Positions 51,993 through 59,245 of a DNA stretch of 64,000 bases are shown here, in pieces (the first letter of the stretch is position 1; each line of letters begins with the position of its first letter). The notes beneath the pieces were generated by a model that ran no database searches, was not told where the DNA came from, and worked only from the letters and a program-made list of their open reading frames with translations. The translations under genes and the position numbers were made by a program. The stretch spans positions 1-64,000 of the forward strand of contig JAXMCQ010000010.1 in NCBI GenBank assembly GCA_046349315.1, given 5' to 3'. The stretch is from JAEUMG01 sp046349315 (GTDB lineage Bacteria > Pseudomonadota > Alphaproteobacteria > Rhizobiales > Aestuariivirgaceae).

Positions 51993-53570
51993 TCAAACCG
52001 GCGGCGTCTTGCCCTTGCCGACCCACATGGCATCGGCGACGGCTGCGAATTCGATGGGCGGCTTCGCGGCATAGAAGCCGTTCTTGTCCATGATTTCGCG
52101 CCAAGCCTTGGCGCCGGCATCGAGCGCTTCCTTGGGCGTCGTCTGGCCGACGGCTGCCTTGTTGATCTCGTTGCCGAGCACCTGCTCCATCTCGAACATG
52201 CCGGGGAGGCGCGGCGCGCACCAGCAGAAGTCGAGTTCAGTCGCCCACACCTCCGCCGGCTGCGAGACTTTCCGCAGATTGGCGTTGGTGAGCACCGAGC
52301 GATAGCCGGGCGCCACGCCATTGGCATTGGCTTCGTTCATCGCCATGATCGAGGCGGTTGTGAGGAAGGCGAGCATGAGGAAGGCGCCTTCCGGATTCTT
52401 GGACGTCGAGGTCACGACCGAAGTCGAACCCGCGATATTCGGCGGTGCGAAACGTCCGCCTTCGACACGCGGTTCGTAGATGGTCAGGACGTCGCCGACG
52501 ATCTTGCTCTGGTCGGGACGCGTCGCCTGAGTGCCCGAATCCTGCCAGGAAATATTCGAGGCAAGCTGGCCGCCGAGCCAGGCGGCGCGGTCTTCGGCCC
52601 AGCCCCAGCCGGCAACGCCTTCGGCCGCGTTCTTCTGCAGCGCAAGGATCGTTTCCAGCGCCTTCACGCCGGCGTCGGAATTGAAGACGGGTTCCCACTT
52701 GTCGTTGAAGAGATCCATGCCGTACTGCGCGGCAATGTGCTCCCAAGTATAGGTCGACCAGAAACCGCGGCCGAGCATCAAGCCGACGCCGGAAACACCG
52801 CCGCCAACCTTGTTCATTTCGCCGGTCAGCTTGATGAGATCTTCGTAAGTCTTGACGGAGTTCTTGGTATCCGCATCACCGCCGGTCACTTGCTTGTAGA
52901 GCGACGGGCGGAGATGAACCATCTGGATGTCGCAGTCGAACGGGATGCCGTAGAGCCCCTGCCCGCCCCAATAGCCGTAGTTCAGCTTGTAGGTGTCGTA
53001 GAAATCATCGAGCGGGAGTTTCCACTTGGCCGCAAAATCATCGAGCTTGTAGAGGAAGCCGGGGCCGGCGAAATCGCCGAGCCAGGGCGAGAAGAACTGC
53101 AAGGCATCGAAGCTGGCATTACCGGAAATGAATTCGGCGACGACCTTGTCGTATAGCGAATCATCCGGGATCGGGACGAGTTCGACGGTCATGCCGGAGA
53201 GTTCCTGGAAGGGCTTCAGGCCGTCGGCTGCGGATTCGGCATCGGCCGCGCCGATCGCGAACTTAACCGTCTGCCCGGCGAATTCCTTGCGGACCGCTTC
53301 CCAATCGACGGTGCGGATCCAATCTTTCGCAGGATCCCACAATTCCTCGTTGTCGCCGAGCTTGTAGAGTTCGCGGTAATCCTTCTTAACGTAATTACCG
53401 ACATTGATCTTGGCCAGAACGCTCGCCGGATCGGGCAGATTGGCCGCAAGACTGCGGCGCACGTTGAACAGATTGACGCCGCCGACGCCGGCGATGGCAG
53501 CCGCGCCCGTCGCGGCAGTCGATTTCAACAAGGATCTGCGCGTCAGACGCCCAGAATTACTCTTCAGCAT
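51993..53570 (-). CDS. Extracellular solute-binding protein of a carbohydrate ABC importer, Tat exported
   Basis: A 525-residue family 1 binding protein, longer than the usual 420. The Tat signal is 'LTRRSLLKSTAATGAAAIAG' near residues 8-27. The mature part contains 'DALQFFSPWLGDFAGPGFLYKLDDF', 'YGIPFDCDIQMVHLRPSLYKQ' and 'GAFLMLAFLTT' type blocks, as in CUT1 sugar or polyol proteins. The start at ATG 53570 is chosen because the frame upstream has no homology. It heads the operon binding protein, permease, permease, unknown protein, and is divergent from the SorC regulator. The ligand is probably a carbohydrate or polyol. Confidence 0.92.
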   Translation of the reverse strand: MLKSNSGRLTRRSLLKSTAATGAAAIAGVGGVNLFNVRRSLAANLPDPASVLAKINVGNYVKKDYRELYKLGDNEELWDPAKDWIRTVDWEAVRKEFAGQTVKFAIGAADAESAADGLKPFQELSGMTVELVPIPDDSLYDKVVAEFISGNASFDALQFFSPWLGDFAGPGFLYKLDDFAAKWKLPLDDFYDTYKLNYGYWGGQGLYGIPFDCDIQMVHLRPSLYKQVTGGDADTKNSVKTYEDLIKLTGEMNKVGGGVSGVGLMLGRGFWSTYTWEHIAAQYGMDLFNDKWEPVFNSDAGVKALETILALQKNAAEGVAGWGWAEDRAAWLGGQLASNISWQDSGTQATRPDQSKIVGDVLTIYEPRVEGGRFAPPNIAGSTSVVTSTSKNPEGAFLMLAFLTTASIMAMNEANANGVAPGYRSVLTNANLRKVSQPAEVWATELDFCWCAPRLPGMFEMEQVLGNEINKAAVGQTTPKEALDAGAKAWREIMDKNGFYAAKPPIEFAAVADAMWVGKGKTPPV

Positions 53571-53999
53571 CACTTGGTTCCTCCCTGGGATTGGCCTGCG
53601 GCGTTGGTTTTGTGCATAGTCAGGCCGGGCAATGCACAAGATATTGCGCGATTATGGGTTGCTTGTCTGTGGCTGGAGGCAAGGTACAGGCATCCCGATG
53701 CCCGGGCAGTACCCCACGAAAAAAATCTATCGGCTAAGGATACCAACCATATCCTCCCATTTCCGGCTCTTCGATGGCGTCTGTCGCGCCGTCCGGCATT
53801 CCATGGGTAGAAATCGTACTTAATCTCTTTTCAGAATGCAAATGTTTCGTATTGGGCGTTGTTCGCAAGTGCAATAAATGCGGGCGTTTCGTATCTCTTG
53901 AGGCATGGCCCTCCCCGTCAGCACCCCTTTCGGGCCCATAAGTGTGTTACAAATGCCCATGGGATGGTATACTTGTAACTTCTCGTCCAGAGGATTCTG
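53571..53999. other. Divergent regulatory region between the ABC operon and SorC (429 bases)
   Basis: No gene was found. It contains two 9-base direct repeats, GTTTCGTAT at 53844-53852 and 53886-53894, 42 bases apart (four helical turns). It also contains a 7-base perfect inverted repeat, GTTACAA (53946-53952) and TTGTAAC (53973-53979), just before the SorC start. Short ORFs here on the plus strand lack ribosome sites and homology. Confidence 0.6.
53946..53979. promoter_or_regulatory. Inverted repeat, candidate SorC-type operator
   Basis: GTTACAA and TTGTAAC, perfect 7-base arms 20 bases apart, lie 21 bases before the SorC start codon. A CCCATGGG palindrome lies inside. It may be an autoregulatory site of the SorC-type protein. 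The binding protein has not been shown. Confidence 0.38.
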
Positions 54000-54992
54000 A
54001 TGCTCGACAAGACGCCACCGCGCCGCAATCAAGCCGAGACCGCCGATCGCGGCGCCGGAAGGATTGCGCGCAACCGCATCCGCATCGCCTGGATGTATTA
54101 CGTCGAGGGCTTGACGCAGAGCGAGATCGCCGACCGGCTCGGCATCGGCCGCGTCACGGTCGTGCGCAATATCAACGAGGCAATCCGGCAGCGCGAGGTC
54201 AAGATCTGGATCGAGGGTGAGGTTGCGGAATGCCTCGAACTCGAGGCCCAGCTCAAATCGGCATTCAACCTGCGTGATGCGGTCGTCATTCCCGAACCAT
54301 CAATCTCCGTCAATACAACCAAGGCGATCGGCGTCGCGGCCGGCATGTATGTGACCGATACGCTGACCGACGACATGACGATCGGCGTCGGCTGGGGTGC
54401 GACGCTTTACGAGTCGCTGCAAACCTTGGCGCCGCGCGAGCTCGAGAATGTGCAGGTCATCTCGCTGCTCGGCGGGATTGTGCAGGCGCGGCGCTACAAC
54501 CCTTCGGAATTTGCCTGGCAGTTTGCGCGCATGGTCGGCGCCGACTGCTATCTCCTCACCGCACCCGCCGTCGTCGACTCACCCGAGACCAAGGAAACAC
54601 TGGTCGAGAAGTGCGGCTTGCGCGATGTCTTCCGTCGCGCCGAACGGCTCGATGTCGCGGTCTTGAGCGTCGGAACATTGGCGCCGGACTCGACGGCCTT
54701 CCGCTTCAATCTCTTGTCGGATGAGGATCGCACGGCGCTGATCAGGCTTGGCGCGGTCGGCGATCTCCTGTTCAATTTCTACGATCGCGACGGAAAACTC
54801 GTCGATCATCCGATCAACAGCCGCGTCATCTCCATTCCCTTGGAGCAATTGCGCGGCGTGCCGAAGCGCATCATCGCGTCCGGCGGCAATGAGAAGGTCG
54901 ACACGATCCTTGGCGCCATCAAATTGATCGATTGCAATGTCCTCATCACCAACGAGGCCACGGCACGCGAATTGCTGATCAGGCGCGGCTAG
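54000..54992 (+). CDS. SorC/DeoR-type sugar-binding transcriptional regulator
   Basis: A 330-residue regulator. The N-terminal helix-turn-helix is 'YYVEGLTQSEIADRLGIGRVTVVRNINEA' shape near residues 40-68. The C-terminal SorC sugar-phosphate-binding domain includes 'TIGVGWGATLYESLQTL' near residue 128, 'LLGGIVQARRYNPSEFAWQFA' near 160 and 'VLITNEATARELL' near the end. The ATG has an AGAGGA ribosome site. It is divergent from the ABC importer and upstream of a hypothetical gene and the dehydratase genes, so it probably controls all of them in response to a phosphorylated polyol or sugar. Confidence 0.92.
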   Translation: MLDKTPPRRNQAETADRGAGRIARNRIRIAWMYYVEGLTQSEIADRLGIGRVTVVRNINEAIRQREVKIWIEGEVAECLELEAQLKSAFNLRDAVVIPEPSISVNTTKAIGVAAGMYVTDTLTDDMTIGVGWGATLYESLQTLAPRELENVQVISLLGGIVQARRYNPSEFAWQFARMVGADCYLLTAPAVVDSPETKETLVEKCGLRDVFRRAERLDVAVLSVGTLAPDSTAFRFNLLSDEDRTALIRLGAVGDLLFNFYDRDGKLVDHPINSRVISIPLEQLRGVPKRIIASGGNEKVDTILGAIKLIDCNVLITNEATARELLIRRG

Positions 54993-55005
54993 GAGGCGGG
55001 ACGCG

Positions 55006-55647
55006 ATGTTAACGCCGCTCAAGACCGAAGTGCTGCAGGTCGAGGACCTGAGCCACGAGGCGCGCCGTTTCCGCACCATCGTTTGGTCGTTTCAGCGCAA
55101 TCTCGAATTATTGTTCAAGGACACCGGGCTTTCGGCGCATGTCGATCCCACCGCGCTCGCAGCGGCGTTTTCGAACTGGCGGCAGGCCTTCGACAAGTCG
55201 AAGTATCTCGCCGATGTGAACCGGCATGATTTCGTGATTTTCGCGGCAGGGCTCATGCTGCGCGAATTGATTGCCGCGCAGCCGCTCAAGGCGGAAGCCG
55301 AAGGATTGCCGAGCTTGCCTCAGCATATCGATCATCGCCTGGCACGCTGGCCGGAGGGCTATGCCTATACGAGTTTCTGCCTTTCAGTGGCGGGGGCGAT
55401 CCTGAAGGAACTTGGCGACAAGGAGCCGGAAGCCTCGCGCATCGCCGATGATCCCAAGTTCTGGGATTCGTTCCGCGAGAATGCATTGGAAGATCCCAAC
55501 GCGGCGATCGGCTTCTTCGATCTCGTCTGCGGCCAAGAGCCGAACTGGATGGCGCCTTCCGTGCCGTGGCTGCGCAAAGCGCTCGGGCACAAGGACGGCG
55601 AGCGGCTTGCGGGTGAGAAGACGCAGACCCGCGTCACTTCCGAATAA
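55006..55647 (+). CDS. Protein of unknown function cotranscribed with SorC
   Basis: A 213-residue protein with a GGAGG ribosome site, 13 bases after the SorC stop. It is predicted soluble and helical, with no signal peptide and no membrane segment. Blocks such as 'RRFRTIVWSFQRNLELLF' near residue 25, 'WRQAFDKSKYLADVNRHDFVIFAAGLMLRELI' shape near 60 and 'RWPEGYAYTSFCLSVAGAIL' near 113 do not match a family I know. It lies between the regulator and a B12-dependent dehydratase. It might be an accessory factor for the dehydratase or metabolite, but nothing shows this. Confidence 0.75.
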   Translation: MLTPLKTEVLQVEDLSHEARRFRTIVWSFQRNLELLFKDTGLSAHVDPTALAAAFSNWRQAFDKSKYLADVNRHDFVIFAAGLMLRELIAAQPLKAEAEGLPSLPQHIDHRLARWPEGYAYTSFCLSVAGAILKELGDKEPEASRIADDPKFWDSFRENALEDPNAAIGFFDLVCGQEPNWMAPSVPWLRKALGHKDGERLAGEKTQTRVTSE

Positions 55648-55650
55648 TTC

Positions 55651-55750
55651 CTTCCCCTCCCCCATCGTGGGGAGGGGTTAGGGGTGGGGGGCGGACTGAA
55701 AGTTCAGCGCAACCCCCACCCTCCTTCCCTCCCCACAAGGGGGAGGGAGG
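55651..55750. repeat. Palindromic intergenic repeat, family D
   Basis: CTCCCCCATCGTGGGGAG hairpin, then GGGGTGGGGG and its complement CCCCCACCC, and a closing CTCCCCACAAGGGGGAG. It shares outer sequence with the element at 15057. It separates the unknown gene from the dehydratase gene, so the dehydratase may have its own promoter or be reduced in expression. Confidence 0.75.
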
Positions 55751-55795
55751 TTAAGCCGTTCCATACGCCCGCGATTGTGCGCTACGCTGACAAGC

Positions 55796-58054
55796 ATGGT
55801 GACGCAGCAATCCCCTCCAACATCCAATCGCTCTCGCCGTTTCGAGCGCCGGGCCGAGCGGCCGGTCAACAAGGACAGTTTCGTCCAGGAAGACGCCGAT
55901 CTCGGTCTTGTGGTGATGAACTCGCCGCACGATCCGAAACCTTCGATCCGTGTCGTCCGCGGCAAGATCGTTGAACTCGACGGGCGAAGCGAGGAGCAGT
56001 TCGACCTCATCGACAAATATATCGCACGCTATGCAATCGACGTGAAGGAAGCTGAAGCCGCTATGGCGATGGACTCGCTCGCCATCGCGCGCATGCTCGT
56101 CGACATTAACGTGCCACGCGACCACTTGGTCGCCACTCTCTCGGGCTGCACACCAGCCAAGCTTTGCGAGATCGTCGGCCATCTGAACGTCGTCGAGATG
56201 ATGATGGCGCTGCAAAAGATGCGGGCGCGTCGCCGCCCCGGCAACCAGGCGCATGTCACCAATTGGCGCGAGAACCCGGCTTTGATGGCGGCCGATGCCG
56301 CCGAGGCGGCGTTGCGCGGTTTCGACGAGTTGGAGACGACCTGCCGCGTTGCGCGCATGGCGCCGATCAATTCACTCGCCATTCTCATCGGCTCGCAGAC
56401 GCCGCGCGGCGGGGTCCTCACCCAATGCGCGGTTGAGGAAGGCCTGAATTTGCGCCTCGGACTCAAGGGCCTCACGTCATATGCCGAGACATTGTCGGTC
56501 TATGGAACGGATGAGGCCTTGCGCGATGGCGACGACACGCCATGGTCGAAAGGCTTCCTTGCTTCGGCTTACGCGTCGCGCGGCATCAAGATCCGCTTCA
56601 CCTCGGGCACGGGCTCTGAAACGCTCATGGGCTACGAGGCCGGGCAATCCATGCTCTATCTCGAGACGCGCTGCCTGTTGCTGGTAAAGGGCGCCGGCGC
56701 GCAAGGCGTGCAGAACGGATCGATCAGCTGCATCGCGTTGCCCTCCGCCCTCCCCGGTGGCGTGCGTGCCGTGATGGCCGAAAACCTCATTGCCGCGGCG
56801 CTCGGCCTTGAGGTCGCGACCGGTAATGATGCGATGTCTTCACACTCCGACATGCGCAAGACCGCCAAGCTCATGCTGCAATTCCTGCCCGGCAGCGATT
56901 TCATCACGTCGGGCTACAGCTCCATGCCGCGCCAGGACAACATGTTCGGCGGCGGTAATTTCGATGCCGATGACATGGATGACTGGCTCGTTATCCAGCG
57001 CGACATGAAGGTCGATGCCGGCATGGTGCCGGTGACGGAAGCGCGAGTCCTGGAAACGCGGCGTCGTGCTGCCAAGGCCATTCAGTCCGTGTTCGATGAG
57101 TTCGGCTTTCCGAGGATCGCCGATGAGGAAGTTGAGGCCGCGACCGAGGCCTATGCATCGGGCGACATGCCGGAGCGCGACCTCGTTGCCGATCTGGCCG
57201 CCGCGGATGGATTGCTCGATGGCCCCTTGAGTTCGGTCGATGTCATCAAGGCACTTGATCGCCGCGGCTTCACCGATATCGCCGAGAATATTCTCGGAAT
57301 GCAGCGGGCGCGGATTATGGGCGAGTATCTCCAGCCCGCTGCGATTCTCGACAAGAATTTCAAGGTCGAGAGCGCCTTCAGCGATCCCAATGATTATCGC
57401 GGACCCGGAAGCGGGTTTCGCCTTGAGGGCGAGGACTGGCGAGAGATTGCCGACATTCCGCAGGCGAAGCGTCCACGCGACATGGTGCCACTCACCAATG
57501 GTGCGCCCGGCGTCGGCTTGAAGGAGCTTGGCCCGGCGCGGGAGAGCAATCAGGCGGAGGTCGTCATTGCCTTGGGACCTGCCTTCGCCACGGCCCTCGA
57601 CAAGACCTTGTGCGAGCTTTCGCATGGCGAGACGTTGAAAGCGTTATGCGATGGCGTCGCGTCGCAAGGCATTGCGGCGCGCATCGTCAAGTATCATCAC
57701 ACGGCGGATTGCGGGATGCTTGGATTTGAGGGTGCAAAGCTCAGCGGCTCCGGTATCGCGATCGGGCTTCAGTCCAAGGGCACGGCGGTCATTCAGCGAA
57801 GGGGCCTGGCGCCGCTCAATAATCTCGAACTCTTCCCGTCTGCGCCGCTCCTGTCGCGCGAAGCCTATTTCCAGATCGGCGCCAATGCCGCCTGTCATGC
57901 CAAGCGCGAGCCGCCCTCGCCCGTGCCGGTCAAGGTCGACAACATGGCGCGACTGCGGCTCATCGTTCACGCGACATTGATGCATAAGCGCGAGATCGCC
58001 GCGATCGACGCCAGTCGCGGACCGGTCGAGGTCGAGGCAGTTTTCGATGCGTGA
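55796..58054 (+). CDS. B12-dependent diol/glycerol dehydratase, large and medium subunits fused
   Basis: A 752-residue protein. Residues 1 to about 555 match the large subunit (PduC/DhaB): 'MALQKMRARR ... NQAHVTNW', 'TPWSKGFLASAYASRG', 'FTSGTGSETLMGYEAG', 'HSDMRKTAKLMLQFLPGSDF' and 'GYSSMPRQDNMFGGGNFDADDMDDW'. The rest matches the medium subunit (PduD), normally a separate gene; this fusion occurs in other actinobacteria and proteobacteria. By remembered alignment, the substrate-binding Gln (Gln296 in Klebsiella) is Ala346 in 'GNDAMSSHSD', and the Glu of 'YGTE' is Asp239. The active-site His of 'QAHVTN' and Glu of 'ETT' are kept. It therefore probably dehydrates a related but different substrate. 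The start at 55796 is uncertain. Confidence 0.9.
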   Translation: MVTQQSPPTSNRSRRFERRAERPVNKDSFVQEDADLGLVVMNSPHDPKPSIRVVRGKIVELDGRSEEQFDLIDKYIARYAIDVKEAEAAMAMDSLAIARMLVDINVPRDHLVATLSGCTPAKLCEIVGHLNVVEMMMALQKMRARRRPGNQAHVTNWRENPALMAADAAEAALRGFDELETTCRVARMAPINSLAILIGSQTPRGGVLTQCAVEEGLNLRLGLKGLTSYAETLSVYGTDEALRDGDDTPWSKGFLASAYASRGIKIRFTSGTGSETLMGYEAGQSMLYLETRCLLLVKGAGAQGVQNGSISCIALPSALPGGVRAVMAENLIAAALGLEVATGNDAMSSHSDMRKTAKLMLQFLPGSDFITSGYSSMPRQDNMFGGGNFDADDMDDWLVIQRDMKVDAGMVPVTEARVLETRRRAAKAIQSVFDEFGFPRIADEEVEAATEAYASGDMPERDLVADLAAADGLLDGPLSSVDVIKALDRRGFTDIAENILGMQRARIMGEYLQPAAILDKNFKVESAFSDPNDYRGPGSGFRLEGEDWREIADIPQAKRPRDMVPLTNGAPGVGLKELGPARESNQAEVVIALGPAFATALDKTLCELSHGETLKALCDGVASQGIAARIVKYHHTADCGMLGFEGAKLSGSGIAIGLQSKGTAVIQRRGLAPLNNLELFPSAPLLSREAYFQIGANAACHAKREPPSPVPVKVDNMARLRLIVHATLMHKREIAAIDASRGPVEVEAVFDA

Positions 58055-58427
58055 AGACGATCCACGCAAGGCCGAGTCGATACTGGGACTCGAAGACATC
58101 ACGCTCGACGCCTTGCGCGATGGGAAGGTTGCTTCCAGCGATCTGACGATCCGGCGCCAGACATTGCTTGACCAGGCGGCGCTTGCCGATAGTCGCGGCT
58201 ATCCGCAGCTTGCGCGCAATTTCCGGCGTGCGGCGGAACTGACCGCCATTCCCAATGACGTCCTGCTCGAAGCTTATGAGAAGCTGAGGCCCTATCGGGC
58301 GACCTATTACCAGCTGCTCGCGCTGAGCCAGGAGATCGCGGCCCGCTATGACGCGCCTGAAACCGGCGACTATATCCGGCAAGCCGCTGAGGCGTACAAG
58401 GCGAAAGGCCTCGTCAAGGCGGAGTGA
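58047..58427 (+). CDS. Diol/glycerol dehydratase small subunit (PduE-like)
   Basis: A 126-residue small subunit. 'ESILGLEDITLDALRDGKVASSDLTIRRQTLLDQAALADSRGYPQLARNFRRAAELTAIPND' shape (about residues 10-72) and 'LEAYEKLRPYRATYYQLLALSQEIAARYDAP' shape (about residues 74-105) follow PduE/DhaE. It overlaps the fused subunit gene by 8 bases. No reactivase gene (DdrA/DdrB or PduG/PduH), ATP:cob(I)alamin adenosyltransferase, aldehyde dehydrogenase or shell protein is in the window. Confidence 0.93.
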   Translation: MREDDPRKAESILGLEDITLDALRDGKVASSDLTIRRQTLLDQAALADSRGYPQLARNFRRAAELTAIPNDVLLEAYEKLRPYRATYYQLLALSQEIAARYDAPETGDYIRQAAEAYKAKGLVKAE

Positions 58428-58441
58428 CGGCGCTCCATGCC

Positions 58442-58526
58442 GTCATGCCAGCGAAAGCTGGCATCCCCTGAATCGTCTCCGCTAACGGCACCGCGTCAGG
58501 GGACCCCAGCTTTCGCTGGGGTGACG
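58442..58526. repeat. Palindromic intergenic repeat, family A
   Basis: Full copy with CCAGCGAAAGCTGG and CCAGCTTTCGCTGG outer arms and TCAGGGGACCCCAG near the centre. It follows the dehydratase small subunit gene. Confidence 0.85.
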
Positions 58527-58611
58527 GTTAGAGTTATGCCGAGACACAAAGGAACTGGGCCTGGATCGTCGCGTTCACCAATTCGCCATAAGCCAAACAA
58601 GCGAGGGCGCC

Positions 58612-58767
58612 ATGAAGCCCACAGATCGTGCACAGATCGCCAATGCCCTCGGAATAAGCATTGCGGAGGCGGAAGACTTGGAAACCGAGTGGCGCCATTG
58701 GCGAGGTCTGCAACTTGAGAAGCGTGATACGCTGGCGAGTTCTGATCCCCGTCTTTCACCGCGATAA
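58612..58767 (+). CDS. Small protein of unknown function (51 residues)
   Basis: ATG 58612 with GAGGG 5 bases upstream, 51 codons, followed by a strong hairpin terminator. The protein is soluble, charged and probably helical ('RAQIANALGISIAEAEDLETEWRHW' shape, residues 6-30). The reading frame, ribosome site and terminator together make a real gene plausible, but I recognise no relatives. Its stop is convergent with the hydrophilic protein at 58836. Confidence 0.5.
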   Translation: MKPTDRAQIANALGISIAEAEDLETEWRHWRGLQLEKRDTLASSDPRLSPR

Positions 58768-58787
58768 TCCGATATAATCCGATAAGA

Positions 58788-58815
58788 AAGGGCCGCACTT
58801 TGGTGCGACCCTTTT
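58788..58815. terminator. Rho-independent terminator between convergent genes
   Basis: Stem AAGGGCCGCAC and GTGCGACCCTT (one wobble pair) with a four-base loop, followed by TTTT on the plus strand. It lies between the stops of the 51-residue gene and the gene at 58836-59183, so it may end transcription on both sides. Confidence 0.82.
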
Positions 58816-58835
58816 CGGACGGGAGTGCGGCAGCG

Positions 58836-59183
58836 CTACCCGCGCTTGTCACCCTGCCCTTCCTGACTATCGCGCGTGTCAGCGCCCTGAGTGCGAGTGG
58901 CATCATCGTCCTGTTCGCGCGAAGTATTCGTTTTGTCGCCTTCGCGACTTTCGATGATGCGATCGGGAAGCTTGTCGATCGCCTCGCGGGAACCCTTGTC
59001 CTTGTGCGTGACGCCTTCCTGCAACACCTTGGTGGCAGCGCGATCCTTGTCTTTGGAGTTAGTCGGGATAGGCTTCGTGCTCTCGTCGGCAGTCAACCCC
59101 AAATCATCGGGCTTGACCCCGTCATGACGGCTGGCCTTTGCAAAAGTAGCTAATGCTTCCGGACGTTCCGCTGAATTACCCAT
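58836..59183 (-). CDS. Small hydrophilic protein, probably disordered
   Basis: A 115-residue protein rich in Asp, Glu, Lys, Arg, Thr and Gln with few hydrophobic residues and no cysteine or membrane segment. The C-terminal third ('REGDKTNTSREQDDDATRTQ' shape) is low complexity. The ATG at 59183 has GGGAGA upstream and the protein begins 'MGNSAERPEALATFAKA'. I recall small hydrophilic rhizobial proteins of similar composition, but no function. A stress or desiccation role is a guess only. Confidence 0.65.
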   Translation of the reverse strand: MGNSAERPEALATFAKASRHDGVKPDDLGLTADESTKPIPTNSKDKDRAATKVLQEGVTHKDKGSREAIDKLPDRIIESREGDKTNTSREQDDDATRTQGADTRDSQEGQGDKRG

Positions 59184-59245
59184 AGCTGTCTCCCACTGTG
59201 TGTTGTCTGGGGAAACCCACAATGGGCTCTATGGTTCCCGTTGCG

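Noticed and set aside
53574..53823. Two short plus-strand ORFs in the SorC intergenic region
   Set aside because: There is no ribosome site and no recognisable domain, and they overlap each other in different frames.
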